Assembly (NCBI RefSeq): GCF_043951855.1 | Contig: NZ_JBINJW010000010.1 | Coordinates: forward strand, 1-64,000 | Length of the DNA stretch: 64,000 bases | Origin: Proteiniclasticum sp043951855 | Lineage (GTDB): Bacteria; Bacillota; Clostridia; Clostridiales; Clostridiaceae | Reading direction: 5' to 3' | Shown: one piece after another, positions 25,463 to 33,731 of the stretch | Numbering within the stretch: the first letter of the stretch is position 1 | Layout: each line of letters begins with the position of its first letter | Position numbers and translations under genes: made by a program | Notes under the pieces: generated by a model | What the model was told of the DNA's origin: nothing | Databases searched by the model: none | Seen by the model: the letters and a program-made list of their open reading frames with translations, nothing else

Positions 25463-25957
25463 ATGGAAATCAGAGAGTTGAGTATTGACGAAGTGGAGGA
25501 AGCACTTCTTCTTATTAAGGAAGTGTTTCTTGCAACGGAAGCGAAAGAATGCACTCCTGGAGGTGTCAGTGTCTTTCTTGATTCGCTTAAAGTATCTGAT
25601 TTCATTGCCATGATCAGGGAGGAGCAGTATATTCTGCTAGGGGTTTTTGATGAAGAGGACCGCTTTGCGGGTGTGCTGGGTGCAAGGGGTGGATTTCTTG
25701 CGTTGCTCTTTGTAAGTCTGGGTTGTATGGGTCGGGGTTACGGGAAAAGACTATACAGGTTCTATGAAGATAGACTTCTTTCTGGTGAGGTGGCTTATAG
25801 TAAGATTTCAACAAATTCTTCCCTTGGTGCAGTATCTTTCTATGAGAAGTTGGACTTTTACTCTACAGGTGATCAAGAGCAGATTCATGGGATTCCTTTC
25901 GTGTCCATGGAGAAGATGCTTTCTCGTGAAGATGGATACACCATATCAAAGACCTGA
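25463..25957 (+). CDS. GNAT-family N-acetyltransferase
   Basis: A 164-residue protein of the GNAT fold. The acetyl-CoA pyrophosphate loop is GRGYGKRLY (about 92-100), followed by NSSLGAVSFYEKLDF, the typical motif B region. The substrate cannot be predicted. I chose the ATG at 25463, spaced from AAGGAG at 25448-25453; an upstream in-frame ATG at 25415 lies inside the trkA remnant and lacks a ribosome site. The gene appears to use the promoter of the truncated trkA frame. Confidence 0.8.
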   Translation: MEIRELSIDEVEEALLLIKEVFLATEAKECTPGGVSVFLDSLKVSDFIAMIREEQYILLGVFDEEDRFAGVLGARGGFLALLFVSLGCMGRGYGKRLYRFYEDRLLSGEVAYSKISTNSSLGAVSFYEKLDFYSTGDQEQIHGIPFVSMEKMLSREDGYTISKT

Positions 25958-26224
25958 AAGAAGGAAAAAGATCAAATAAATCAAACATTAGCATTCAGAT
26001 CAAGGGGGCTGGGTGCTTTTTCTTATGGTTGTATGCACAAGAGGGTATGAGGAGCCTCTTAAGAGAGTATGGTTTAAGTTGAGTTAAAGAGAATCGAGTT
26101 TTATCGCTTCTCATTCAGGTATAAAGATGCAATATTTCAGTTAAAGACAGTTCGGATTGGATTCTTCAATAATTTTGAGTGAAACGATGGTAATTCGATC
26201 TATTAATTAACGTGATACATAAAT
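25958..26224. other. Intergenic region without recognisable gene
   Basis: With the hairpin at 26225-26270 this makes 331 bases with no gene. It is AT-rich; I see no promoter pair, tRNA or long frame in it. A short stretch with ACGTGAT lies near 26210. Confidence 0.5.
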
Positions 26225-26270
26225 AAAAGGACCAGAGAAAATCACTGATGATTTCCTCCGGTCCTTTTAT
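26225..26270. terminator. Long bidirectional hairpin
   Basis: Twenty-base arms (26225-26244 and 26249-26268) pair at 18 positions around a four-base loop, with T-rich flanks on both strands. It should end the minus-strand small membrane protein gene. Confidence 0.75.
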
Positions 26271-26288
26271 TTTCGGCTATAACACTTC

Positions 26289-26507
26289 TTACATCCAGAG
26301 TGCAAGAACAAGTGCAACTGCTGATATGCCTAGGGTGCTGACTCCTAAAGTCTTATACTGCTTTGGTTTCTGGTATTCCATCAGGTTTCTGTTTTTCTTC
26401 GGCACGGATTTCATCTTTGCCAGAGTGAAGAAACTAAGGACGAATATGCCAAATGAGCATGCAGCGATGATGAACAGAAATGCACGCAGTATTTCTCTTA
26501 ATTCCAT
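26289..26507 (-). CDS. Small two-helix membrane protein, unknown function
   Basis: A 72-residue protein with two predicted membrane helices (about 7-27 and 52-70) and a basic, hydrophilic middle (KMKSVPKKNRN). I chose the ATG at 26507 because GGAGAGG lies six bases upstream; two earlier in-frame ATGs lie before that site. I do not recognise a family. It stands alone between a terminator and the minus-strand alpha/beta hydrolase. Confidence 0.55.
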   Translation of the reverse strand: MELREILRAFLFIIAACSFGIFVLSFFTLAKMKSVPKKNRNLMEYQKPKQYKTLGVSTLGISAVALVLALWM

Positions 26508-26604
26508 AATGTACCTCTCCATTTCCCATTGGGACAAGATTATTTTACATTAGATAGTATAGCATAACTTACCCGGAGAAGTACAAAATGTTATTTTCTT
26601 CACA

Positions 26605-27651
26605 TCAAATGCTTCCAAGAAATGCCTCGTATTCTGCCACGAACTTTTCCGGTTCCTCGATCTGAGGACTGTGACCGGACTTTTCAAAGACTGCCTCTTT
26701 GAAGATGCCGCCTTCTTCCGCGTACTTTTCAAAAACGGTTCTGGTCTGGGTCACCATGGGCTGTGGCGGATAGACTTCAGCGCCTGGCCAGCCTGGGATG
26801 ACGCCCAGTTGTCCCAGAAAGCCCACATCACTGAAGGAGGTGTCCGAGACGATCTTATCCTGGGTTCCTCTGAACCAGATGACTGGAGGTTTTGGACTGA
26901 TCTGTGTAATACCGGTGAGGTTCACATACTTCGGACTCATGGTGTTTCCCACACCTCTGGTACCGGGCCCGAGGAACGGCCATTCAGCTACGGGAGTCGC
27001 ATCTCCTGGATAGAAATCGTCCCCGATCTCCATGAGGAACATGGATTTCACGAAAAGGTTCTGAAGTTCTTCGGTGATCTCATAGTCGCTGCCGAAAAGT
27101 CCTTTCAGCACGTTAGGTGCCGAGGCTGGATTATCCGCACTGACATCCTTGTTTCTGAGGCTTTCCACAAAGGCCTTGTTCACAAGACCTCCACCGGTTC
27201 CTGCGTGGGACGCATGGGTCACTTCTCCATCCTTTCCTCTGGTTCCGGAGAAGCCGTAAGGGGAAAGAGGGTTGATGAGTCCAAGGCTTTTAACGTCTTC
27301 CGGATAATCCATGGTGTACTGCATGGCGACGCCACCGCCCATGGACCAGCCTATGATATGAGGCTTTTCGATCTTCAGTGTTTCCACAAAGCTTCTGATA
27401 TCCTCCGACCAGGTCTTCATGCCCTTCGTGGAGTCAATAGGCAGTTTTTCCGTATAGCCATATCCTCTAAGATCCGGTGCAAAGATATGGAATCTGTCTT
27501 TCAGAGCATCTATGGTAGGGGTGAAAAAGAGGCTGGAAGAGGTGTTTCCATGGATGAGAACCAGAGGTTCCTTCTCCTTGTCTCCGGCTTCCAGATAGGA
27601 GACCACAAGCCTTCCGGTGCTGATTTCTTTCTTTTCTACTTGGGACATCAT
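26605..27651 (-). CDS. Alpha/beta-fold hydrolase
   Basis: A 348-residue cytoplasmic hydrolase. The oxyanion segment is LIHGNTSSS, the nucleophile Ser lies in GWSMGG, and the His is in SGHSPQIEEP near the C-terminus. An acid residue follows WFRGTQDKIV. It has a longer cap region than simple esterases. Substrate could be an ester, thioester or lactone. The start is uncertain: I use the first of two adjacent ATGs at 27651, about ten bases after AAAGG. It lies just downstream of the Etf operon on the same strand, separated by a terminator, so a link to acyl metabolism is only suggestive. Confidence 0.8.
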   Translation of the reverse strand: MMSQVEKKEISTGRLVVSYLEAGDKEKEPLVLIHGNTSSSLFFTPTIDALKDRFHIFAPDLRGYGYTEKLPIDSTKGMKTWSEDIRSFVETLKIEKPHIIGWSMGGGVAMQYTMDYPEDVKSLGLINPLSPYGFSGTRGKDGEVTHASHAGTGGGLVNKAFVESLRNKDVSADNPASAPNVLKGLFGSDYEITEELQNLFVKSMFLMEIGDDFYPGDATPVAEWPFLGPGTRGVGNTMSPKYVNLTGITQISPKPPVIWFRGTQDKIVSDTSFSDVGFLGQLGVIPGWPGAEVYPPQPMVTQTRTVFEKYAEEGGIFKEAVFEKSGHSPQIEEPEKFVAEYEAFLGSI

Positions 27652-27749
27652 ATACATCCATCCTTTCAAAATCATAGTAAAGGTTATTTTAGACCAAGTT
27701 TTCCGCTATGTAAACAGTTTCTAGAAAATCATCTGAATGGAAGAAAAGA

Positions 27750-27771
27750 GAAAGACCTAAAAAGGTCTTTC
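27750..27771 (-). terminator. Terminator overlapping the etfA stop
   Basis: GAAAGACCT and AGGTCTTTC pair around a four-base loop. On the minus strand it is followed by TCTTTTCTT. It overlaps the last codons of etfA. Confidence 0.75.
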
Positions 27772-28782
27772 CCTGTAGCTTCTGATTTCCTGGGTGAGAA
27801 GGGGCAGGATTTCAAGGACATCACCCACTAGACCGATGTTGGAGGAGCCGAAGATCGGTGCATCCGGGTCTTTGTTGATGGCGATGATGTAATCTGACTT
27901 CTCCATTCCGGCCATATGCTGGACGGCGCCCGAGATGCCGCAGGCGATATACACTTTCGGTTTGACGGTTTTTCCCGTCTGGCCTACCTGGAACTCCTTG
28001 TCGATGCGACCTTCATCCACAGCGGCTCTTGAACCTGCCACTTCAGCACCGATCATATCAGCACATTCTCTGAGAACATGGAAATTATTTCCCACTCCAC
28101 GCCCACCGGAAATGATGATGTCCGCCTTGGCGATGTCTATGGCCATGTGGTCCTTCGGGAGCACTTCAAGAATCCTTACGGAATCTCTGATGGTCTCAGG
28201 CTGGACTTCTCTTTTCTCTATTGTGAAAAGTCGATGCTCATCTATGGGAAGGGCATCCATGACACCGGGTCGTATGGTGGTCATCTGAGGTCTCTTTGTC
28301 TCATTGATGATGGTGCCGAAAAGATTGCCCCCGAAGGCAGGCCTAGTGACATACAGAAGAGAGGAGTGCTCATCTTCCGGATCAAATTCAAGTTTTGTGG
28401 CATCTGCTGTGAGGCCTGTGTCGCAGCGCGCTGCCAGTCTTGGTGCCAGATCTCTTCCAAGTACTGTGGCCGGAACAAGGAATATATCCGGCTTATCGGT
28501 CCTGATCAGTTCATCAAGAAGTGTGGTATAGACTTCCGTGCTGTAGGAATGAAGAGATTCATGATGAATATTTATGATCTGATCCGCACCTCGGTAACCG
28601 AGTTCTTTGAGTGCTTCCTCACCTGGTGCACCGAGAATCACTGCTATGACGCTGTAACCCAGATTCGTTCTGTTTTCCTTCAGCCTTACGGCTTCACCGA
28701 GAAGCTCAAGGCTTGCATCGTGGAGCTTATCTTCATGATGCTCTATAAAAATATAGATGTCGCGATAGGATTTAATATTCAT
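27757..28782 (-). CDS. etfA: Electron transfer flavoprotein alpha subunit
   Basis: A 341-residue EtfA that, with EtfB, carries electrons between the acyl-CoA dehydrogenase and the cell redox pool. The C-terminal FAD-binding domain is clear (VVSGGRG-like segment IIISGGRGVG, GQTGKTVKPKVYIACGISGAVQHMAGM, AINKDPDAPIF). Length is normal for the short form, without an N-terminal ferredoxin domain. I chose the ATG at 28782 (AAGGAGG seven bases upstream), which overlaps the end of etfB by 11 bases. It is last in the operon maoC-acd-etfB-etfA. In anaerobes such Etf/Bcd sets can bifurcate electrons; whether this one does cannot be read here. Confidence 0.95.
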   Translation of the reverse strand: MNIKSYRDIYIFIEHHEDKLHDASLELLGEAVRLKENRTNLGYSVIAVILGAPGEEALKELGYRGADQIINIHHESLHSYSTEVYTTLLDELIRTDKPDIFLVPATVLGRDLAPRLAARCDTGLTADATKLEFDPEDEHSSLLYVTRPAFGGNLFGTIINETKRPQMTTIRPGVMDALPIDEHRLFTIEKREVQPETIRDSVRILEVLPKDHMAIDIAKADIIISGGRGVGNNFHVLRECADMIGAEVAGSRAAVDEGRIDKEFQVGQTGKTVKPKVYIACGISGAVQHMAGMEKSDYIIAINKDPDAPIFGSSNIGLVGDVLEILPLLTQEIRSYRERPF

Positions 28783-29581
28783 AGTGAGCCTCCTTCTTTC
28801 CGATGAAGTTGTTGTCCATGAGCATTTCAAAGATCTTTCTGGCGGATTCCTTGGGTTCCAGAGAAAGGATGTCCGAGTTCTTGTGGACTTCTTTTGTGAA
28901 AGTCTTCTTCACTTTTGTAGGAGAACCCTTCAGTCCTATGGTCATGGGGTCCAGGTTCAGGTCATCGTATTTTATGATGCGGATGTCCTTGTCGAAAGCT
29001 TCCATGATCTTCTTCACATGCATGTATCTTGGCTTTGCGATGGTGCTTAAGGTGGTGATGAGGCAGGGCATGTCGGATTCGATGATCTCATATCGGTTCT
29101 CCAGCGCTTTCTTCACTCTGATCTTCTCTTTGCTGATTTCAAGAATCTCATCCACGTAGGTGATCTGAGGAAGATTCAGTTTTTCTGCGGTCTGAGGTCC
29201 CACCTGGGCGGTATCGCCGTCAATTGCCTGTCTTCCCGCGATGATGAGATCATAATCCATGGTAGCCAGAGCTGCACCGATGGTGTTGGATGTGGCCCAG
29301 GTGTCTGCACCACCGAACCTGCCGTCACTGATCAGGATGCATTCGTCTGCGCCCATGGCGTAGAGCTCTCTTAGCATGGACTCCGCCTGAGGAGGCCCCA
29401 TGGTGACGCAGATGATCCTGGCATCCTGATGATCCCTGATCTTCAGAGCAGCCTCGAATCCTGCCAGATCATCCGGATTCGTGATGGTGGGTACACCGGT
29501 GCGTATGAGGGTTCCTCTTTCCTTATCGATCTTCATTTCTGTGGTGTCGGGTACCTGTTTCAGTAAAACAACAATATTCAT
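28772..29581 (-). CDS. etfB: Electron transfer flavoprotein beta subunit
   Basis: A 269-residue EtfB. The start MNIVVLLKQVPDT is typical, and DLIIAGRQAIDGDTAQVGPQTAE is the conserved nucleotide-binding and interface segment. In bifurcating Etf this subunit carries the extra FAD that reacts with NADH. The ATG at 29581 is preceded by AAAGGAGA at eight bases; a GTG nine bases earlier is too close to that site. It lies 15 bases after the acyl-CoA dehydrogenase and overlaps etfA. Confidence 0.95.
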   Translation of the reverse strand: MNIVVLLKQVPDTTEMKIDKERGTLIRTGVPTITNPDDLAGFEAALKIRDHQDARIICVTMGPPQAESMLRELYAMGADECILISDGRFGGADTWATSNTIGAALATMDYDLIIAGRQAIDGDTAQVGPQTAEKLNLPQITYVDEILEISKEKIRVKKALENRYEIIESDMPCLITTLSTIAKPRYMHVKKIMEAFDKDIRIIKYDDLNLDPMTIGLKGSPTKVKKTFTKEVHKNSDILSLEPKESARKIFEMLMDNNFIGKKEAHYEY

Positions 29582-29596
29582 GATTTCCACTCTCCT

Positions 29597-30736
29597 TTAC
29601 TTCAGCACAGATGCGGCAATGACCATCTTCTGCACTTCTGTGGTGCCTTCATAGATCTCAGTGATCTTCGCATCACGATACATTCTTTCCACGGGATACT
29701 CTCTTGTATAGCCGTATCCCCCCAGAAGCTGTATGGAAGTTCTTGTGCTTTCCATGGCTACGTCTGAAGCATAATACTTCGCCATGGCCGCTTCTTTGGA
29801 ATAAGGAAGTCCTTTGTCCTTGAAGGAAGCTGCGCGATAGGTGAGGAGTCTGGCTGCATCTATTTTCGTCTGAAGCTCTGCGATCTGGAACTGAGAGTTC
29901 TGGAAAGCGGATAGAGGTTTTCCGAACTGTTTTCTTTCTTTTGTGTATTTTATGGCTTCATCCAGTGCACCCTGAGCGATGCCAAGAGCCTGAGCTGCGA
30001 TTCCGATTCTTCCGCCATCCAGTGTATTCATGGCGATCTTGAATCCCTTGCCCTCTTGTCCTAGAAGGTTCTCTTCCGGAACCAGAACATCTTTGAAGAT
30101 CAGTTCTGTGGTGGAGCTTCCCTTGATGCCCAGTTTGTGCTCTGTCTTACCGATGGTGAATCCTTCCATGCCTTTTTCCAGTATGAAAGCGGAAATACCA
30201 CGGGTTCCTTTGGTTTTATCGGTCATGGCGAAAATGATGAAGATATCCGCATAGCCACCATTGGTGATGAAGATCTTTGAACCATTGATTCTGTAATGAG
30301 ATCCTTCTTTCACGGCAATGGTCTGCTGCATGGCGGCATCACTGCCGGCATTGGGCTCTGTAAGGCCGAAGGCTCCGATTTTTACACCGGATGCCAGAGG
30401 CACAAGATATTTCAGTTTCTGGGCTTCGGTTCCGAAGCTCTGCAGTGGACCGCATGCCAGTGAAGTGTGAGCGGAAAGAATGACGCCTGTGGTTCCGCAG
30501 AACTTTGACAGCTCTTCCACAGCCATGGTGTAGATTAGGTTGTCCCCGTCGGATCCTCCGTAGACGGAAGAAACGGGGATGCCCATCATACCGATGGAAG
30601 CCATTTTTTCGACGGTTTCCGAGGGGAATCTTTCCATTTCATCCACTTCGGCCGCGATGGGCTTCACTTCATTCATTGCAAAATCCTTGAACAGTTTAAG
30701 AGAGAGTGCCTGCTTTTTACTCAGATCAAAATCCAT
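29597..30736 (-). CDS. Acyl-CoA dehydrogenase (Bcd-like)
   Basis: A 379-residue FAD enzyme that introduces or reduces the alpha-beta double bond of acyl-CoA. The signatures GLTEPNAGSDA, ITNGG and the C-terminal QLLGGYGYTREYPVERMYRDAK region are present. The catalytic base is Glu363 in IYEGTTEVQ, the position seen in short-chain butyryl-CoA dehydrogenases. The ribosome site is AGGAGGACT. With the adjacent etfBA it makes a complete dehydrogenase/Etf set, and with the hydratase upstream two consecutive steps of a beta-oxidation or reverse cycle. The exact chain-length preference is unknown. Confidence 0.95.
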   Translation of the reverse strand: MDFDLSKKQALSLKLFKDFAMNEVKPIAAEVDEMERFPSETVEKMASIGMMGIPVSSVYGGSDGDNLIYTMAVEELSKFCGTTGVILSAHTSLACGPLQSFGTEAQKLKYLVPLASGVKIGAFGLTEPNAGSDAAMQQTIAVKEGSHYRINGSKIFITNGGYADIFIIFAMTDKTKGTRGISAFILEKGMEGFTIGKTEHKLGIKGSSTTELIFKDVLVPEENLLGQEGKGFKIAMNTLDGGRIGIAAQALGIAQGALDEAIKYTKERKQFGKPLSAFQNSQFQIAELQTKIDAARLLTYRAASFKDKGLPYSKEAAMAKYYASDVAMESTRTSIQLLGGYGYTREYPVERMYRDAKITEIYEGTTEVQKMVIAASVLK

Positions 30737-30746
30737 TTTAGTCCTC

Positions 30747-31163
30747 CTACTTAGGTGGCATGACGGTAGCAGATCCTTTTACTACCACTTCACCCTGCTG
30801 ATTGTATGCGATGGTTTCCAGTTTTATGATGTTTTTTTCTTCTATGATTTCTGTGACGGTGGCGACCGCCTTGATGGTATCCTGAACACGTACCGGCTTT
30901 GTGAATTTAAGCTCCTGCCCCAGATAGATGGTTCCAGGTCCTGGAAGGAGTGTGCCGAGGATGGTGGAAAAATAGGACGCGGTGAGCATGCCGTGAACGA
31001 TTCTGCCTTTGAACATAGTGTCCTTGGCGTACATCTCGTTGAAATGTGCTGGATTGAGATCTCCGGATACACCTCCGAACAGTACGACGTCTGTTTCAGT
31101 TACGGTTCTTTCATAGCTTTCGCTATCTCCGATCCGGATTTCCCTGATGGTCTTTCCTTTCAT
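30747..31163 (-). CDS. MaoC-like (R)-specific enoyl-CoA hydratase
   Basis: A 138-residue hot-dog protein of the MaoC/PhaJ type. The catalytic Asp and His lie in the hydratase-2 motif SGDLNPAHFNEMYA (about 33-46), followed by GRIVHGML. Family members hydrate trans-2-enoyl-CoA to (R)-3-hydroxyacyl-CoA, in contrast to crotonases that give the (S) isomer. GGGAGG precedes the ATG. It is the first gene of the minus-strand operon and starts downstream of a promoter with a possible operator. The pairing with a FabG-like reductase in the divergent operon fits (R) stereochemistry. Confidence 0.9.
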   Translation of the reverse strand: MKGKTIREIRIGDSESYERTVTETDVVLFGGVSGDLNPAHFNEMYAKDTMFKGRIVHGMLTASYFSTILGTLLPGPGTIYLGQELKFTKPVRVQDTIKAVATVTEIIEEKNIIKLETIAYNQQGEVVVKGSATVMPPK

Positions 31164-31215
31164 AGTTACCTCCCGTATGATAATCGGTTCACAAAATCAT
31201 GCAGTGAAAATGTTT

Positions 31216-31237
31216 AACATGATGAACCTTTCATGTT
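31216..31237. promoter_or_regulatory. Inverted repeat at the start of the maoC operon
   Basis: AACATGA (31216-31222) and TCATGTT (31231-31237) are perfect arms with an eight-base spacer. The element lies just downstream of the minus-strand -10 box, a repressor-like position. The TetR protein at 40976 is a candidate binder. Confidence 0.45.
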
Positions 31238-31244
31238 TAATCCC

Positions 31245-31272
31245 ATTATAAACTTTTAAATCGGAAATTCAA
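31245..31272 (-). promoter_or_regulatory. Promoter of maoC-acd-etfBA
   Basis: On the minus strand, TTGAAT (31267-31272), 16 bases, TATAAT (31245-31250). Confidence 0.6.
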
Positions 31273-31829
31273 TAGGTAATGAGAAAAAACTGTTATTTTT
31301 TTAACATGGATCTGATTTGAGAAAAAAAGCACCTGTTTACAGGCATCTCTATGGATCTGCCTCTTTCATTATAATTCAGGTTTCCTGAAATGCCTATGGA
31401 AAAGGAGAAAGAAGGACAGGAGAAAAAATGACAGAACGAATTGTTAAATGTATAACGATATGTATATAATGGTTCTATGTGCCAGAAGGAAATCGGATCA
31501 TTGTCTGAAATAGACAAGATTGTTGCTTTGTTCACGTAAATGCAGATATAACCAGGAGGAATCAGCATAGAACCTGAATTCATATATCGAATAAACACGG
31601 TAAATAGCATTGATATACAAGGGAATAATCTGATTTCTCATATTGTATTAAAGATGCGATCTGTGTGAGAGAATTATCATATGGAAGGAGGGGCTCTTGT
31701 GAACCTTTACATTGGTTTACATAAAAAGTGCGAATGTGTTTAAAATTGAGATGTTCCATTGGTGAAATTAAAATTTGAAGGTGATTTCAGTTGGAATTCA
31801 TTAAAAGTATGCGCTCTTTGTTAAAATAG
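31273..31829. other. Long divergent intergenic region with orphan ribosome sites
   Basis: No convincing gene. It holds a plus-strand promoter-like pair, TTGTTA (31441) and TATAAT (31465-31470, 18-base spacer). AGGAGGA at 31554-31560 is followed by no usable start codon. A second strong site (GGAGGGG near 31687) lies five bases before a GTG that opens a 14-codon frame. These could be a leader peptide or remnants of a lost gene. Confidence 0.35.
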
Positions 31830-31858
31830 TTGACTTTGGAAACGCTATCATTTACTCT
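31830..31858 (+). promoter_or_regulatory. Possible promoter of the fabG-liv operon
   Basis: TTGACT (31830-31835), 17 bases, TACTCT (31853-31858). The -35 is good and the -10 weak, as expected for a regulated promoter. Confidence 0.4.
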
Positions 31859-31980
31859 AAACATGAAGAGTGATTCATATTTCATGTTGGTGATTCTGAA
31901 CGGATTCCTGAAAGAGAAACTATAATCAGATTCAACTATGTGTGATGGAACCAAATATAATATCAGGAGGGAATACTAAG

Positions 31981-32700
31981 ATGAGATTACAAGACAAAGT
32001 TGCAGTAGTTACCGGAGGAGCAAGAGGACTTGGGCAGGCCATGGCGGAGCTTTTTGCCAGTGAAGGTGCCAAGGTAGTGGCAGTGGACATGGGAGACCTG
32101 TCCTATGAAAACCCCAATGTGGAAGGCTACAAGCTGAACGTCACCGACGTGGAGGCATGCAGAGCGTTCACAGAATATGTCACAGAGAAGTATGGCAGAA
32201 TCGATATCCTGGTGAACAATGCAGGTATCACAAGAGATGCGCTGACCAGAAAGATGACAGACGAAATGTGGGATCTCGTCATTGATGTGAACCTGAAGGG
32301 TGTCTTTAATCTTACAAGATTCGTGGGACCTAAGATGCAGGCAGACGGAAAAGGTTCCATCATCAATATCTCCTCTGTAGTGGGAGAGTTCGGAAACATC
32401 GGACAGGCGAACTACGCGGCCACCAAAGCAGGCGTCATCGGCATGACCAAGACCTGGGCCAAGGAATTCGCCATGAAGGGTGCCCAGGTAAGAGTCAATG
32501 CGATTTCTCCTGGATATACCATGACAGACATCCTAAAGACCGTACCACAGGATCTTCTGGACAAGTTTGCGGCGCAGACCATGCTCGGCAGACTGGCACA
32601 GCCTGAAGAAATCGCAAGTGCAGCGCTTTTCCTGGCATCCGATGAAGCATCCTATATCACTGGACACAACTTATCCGTTAACGGAGGAATGAGACTGTAA
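31981..32700 (+). CDS. FabG-like short-chain dehydrogenase (3-oxoacyl reductase)
   Basis: A 239-residue classical SDR. The cofactor motif is TGGARGLG (about 12-19), NNAG is present, and the catalytic Ser, Tyr and Lys lie in NISSVVGE and YAATK. Closest in pattern to FabG/PhaB 3-oxoacyl-ACP or -CoA reductases, which produce (R)-3-hydroxyacyl groups. I chose the ATG at 31981, preceded by AGGAGGG. It is 11 bases before the KASIII-like gene and begins a long operon running through the Liv transporter. No other fatty-acid synthesis gene is here, so a catabolic or chain-elongation role with CoA substrates seems likelier than membrane synthesis. Confidence 0.88.
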   Translation: MRLQDKVAVVTGGARGLGQAMAELFASEGAKVVAVDMGDLSYENPNVEGYKLNVTDVEACRAFTEYVTEKYGRIDILVNNAGITRDALTRKMTDEMWDLVIDVNLKGVFNLTRFVGPKMQADGKGSIINISSVVGEFGNIGQANYAATKAGVIGMTKTWAKEFAMKGAQVRVNAISPGYTMTDILKTVPQDLLDKFAAQTMLGRLAQPEEIASAALFLASDEASYITGHNLSVNGGMRL

Positions 32701-32711
32701 GGAGGAATATC

Positions 32712-33731
32712 ATGGCAAACGTTGGAATTGTCGGTACCGGCATCTACATCCCTGAAACTTACATCACAGGGGAAGAAATTGCGGAAAAGACCGGCGGTGT
32801 CTGGGCGAAGGAAGCGGTGGTCGAGAAGCTTGGTATCAGGAAGAAGCCTGTACCAGGTGAAAAGGACGGAACCCAGGAAATGGGCGCACTGGCTGCACTG
32901 GATGCATTAAAAAGAACCGGAGTGGATCCTCTGGACATCGATGTGATTCTCTGTGTCGGAGAAGAGTGGAAGGAATATCCCTTGACCACGTCTGCGCTCT
33001 ATATTCAGGACCGCATCGGAGCGGTGAACGCCTGGGGCATCGATCTGGCAAACAGATGCTGCACCACCGTATCCACCATGAAGATCGCGAAGGATATGCT
33101 CATGGCAGATGACTCGATCGACACGATCCTCATCGTAGGCGGATACCGAAACGGTGATTTCGTGGACTACACGGACAAGAACATGTCCATGATGTACAAC
33201 CTGGGTGCGGGCGGAGGAGCCATCATCCTGAAGAAGAACCACGGCAGAAATCTTCTTCTGGGTTCCCACATCATCGCGGATGGTTCTCTTGCAAGAACCG
33301 CCGGCGTGGAAATCGGTGGAACCTGTAATCCCATCACACCGGAGAATACAGAGGAAGCATACAAGAGCTTAAGACTCATGGATGCAAAGAAAATGAAAGA
33401 CAGACTCAATGAAGTATCCATGCCCAACTGGTACAAATGCATTGACGAGTCTCTTAGAAAATCAGACCTTGAAAGAAAAGACATCGACTTTCTGGCCATT
33501 CTTCATATGAAGCGCTCGGGTCATCTGGCCATGCTGAGTGAACTGGGCATGAAGGAAGACCAGTCCATCTATCTGGAGGACTATGGACATATCGGTCAGA
33601 TCGACCAGATCCTCTCTCTGCATCTGGCACTGGAAGAGGGCAAGGTTAAAGATGGAAGCGTTGTTTCCATGGTGGCTGCCGGCATCGGATATGTCTGGGC
33701 AGCGAATGTGATCAAATGGGGTGAGAGCTAA
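32712..33731 (+). CDS. KASIII-like (FabH-family) thiolase-fold enzyme
   Basis: A 339-residue thiolase-fold protein with the FabH start pattern (VGIVGTGIYIPE). The nucleophile should be Cys116 (in NRCCTT) and the active-site His is His265 in ILHMKRSG. The third residue of the usual Cys-His-Asn triad is changed: where FabH has Asn in GNTS, this protein has His293 in YGHIGQ. Members of this superfamily without the Asn catalyse variant condensations, acyl transfers or cleavages. In this operon it may form or cleave a 3-oxoacyl chain. It overlaps nothing but is immediately followed by livH. Confidence 0.8.
   Translation: MANVGIVGTGIYIPETYITGEEIAEKTGGVWAKEAVVEKLGIRKKPVPGEKDGTQEMGALAALDALKRTGVDPLDIDVILCVGEEWKEYPLTTSALYIQDRIGAVNAWGIDLANRCCTTVSTMKIAKDMLMADDSIDTILIVGGYRNGDFVDYTDKNMSMMYNLGAGGGAIILKKNHGRNLLLGSHIIADGSLARTAGVEIGGTCNPITPENTEEAYKSLRLMDAKKMKDRLNEVSMPNWYKCIDESLRKSDLERKDIDFLAILHMKRSGHLAMLSELGMKEDQSIYLEDYGHIGQIDQILSLHLALEEGKVKDGSVVSMVAAGIGYVWAANVIKWGES

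Noticed and set aside
31293..31610. Minus-strand frame of 105 codons in the divergent intergenic region
   Set aside because: No ribosome site, no recognisable motif, and atypical residue composition; a weak hairpin with a T-run overlaps its end, so it is probably not a gene.
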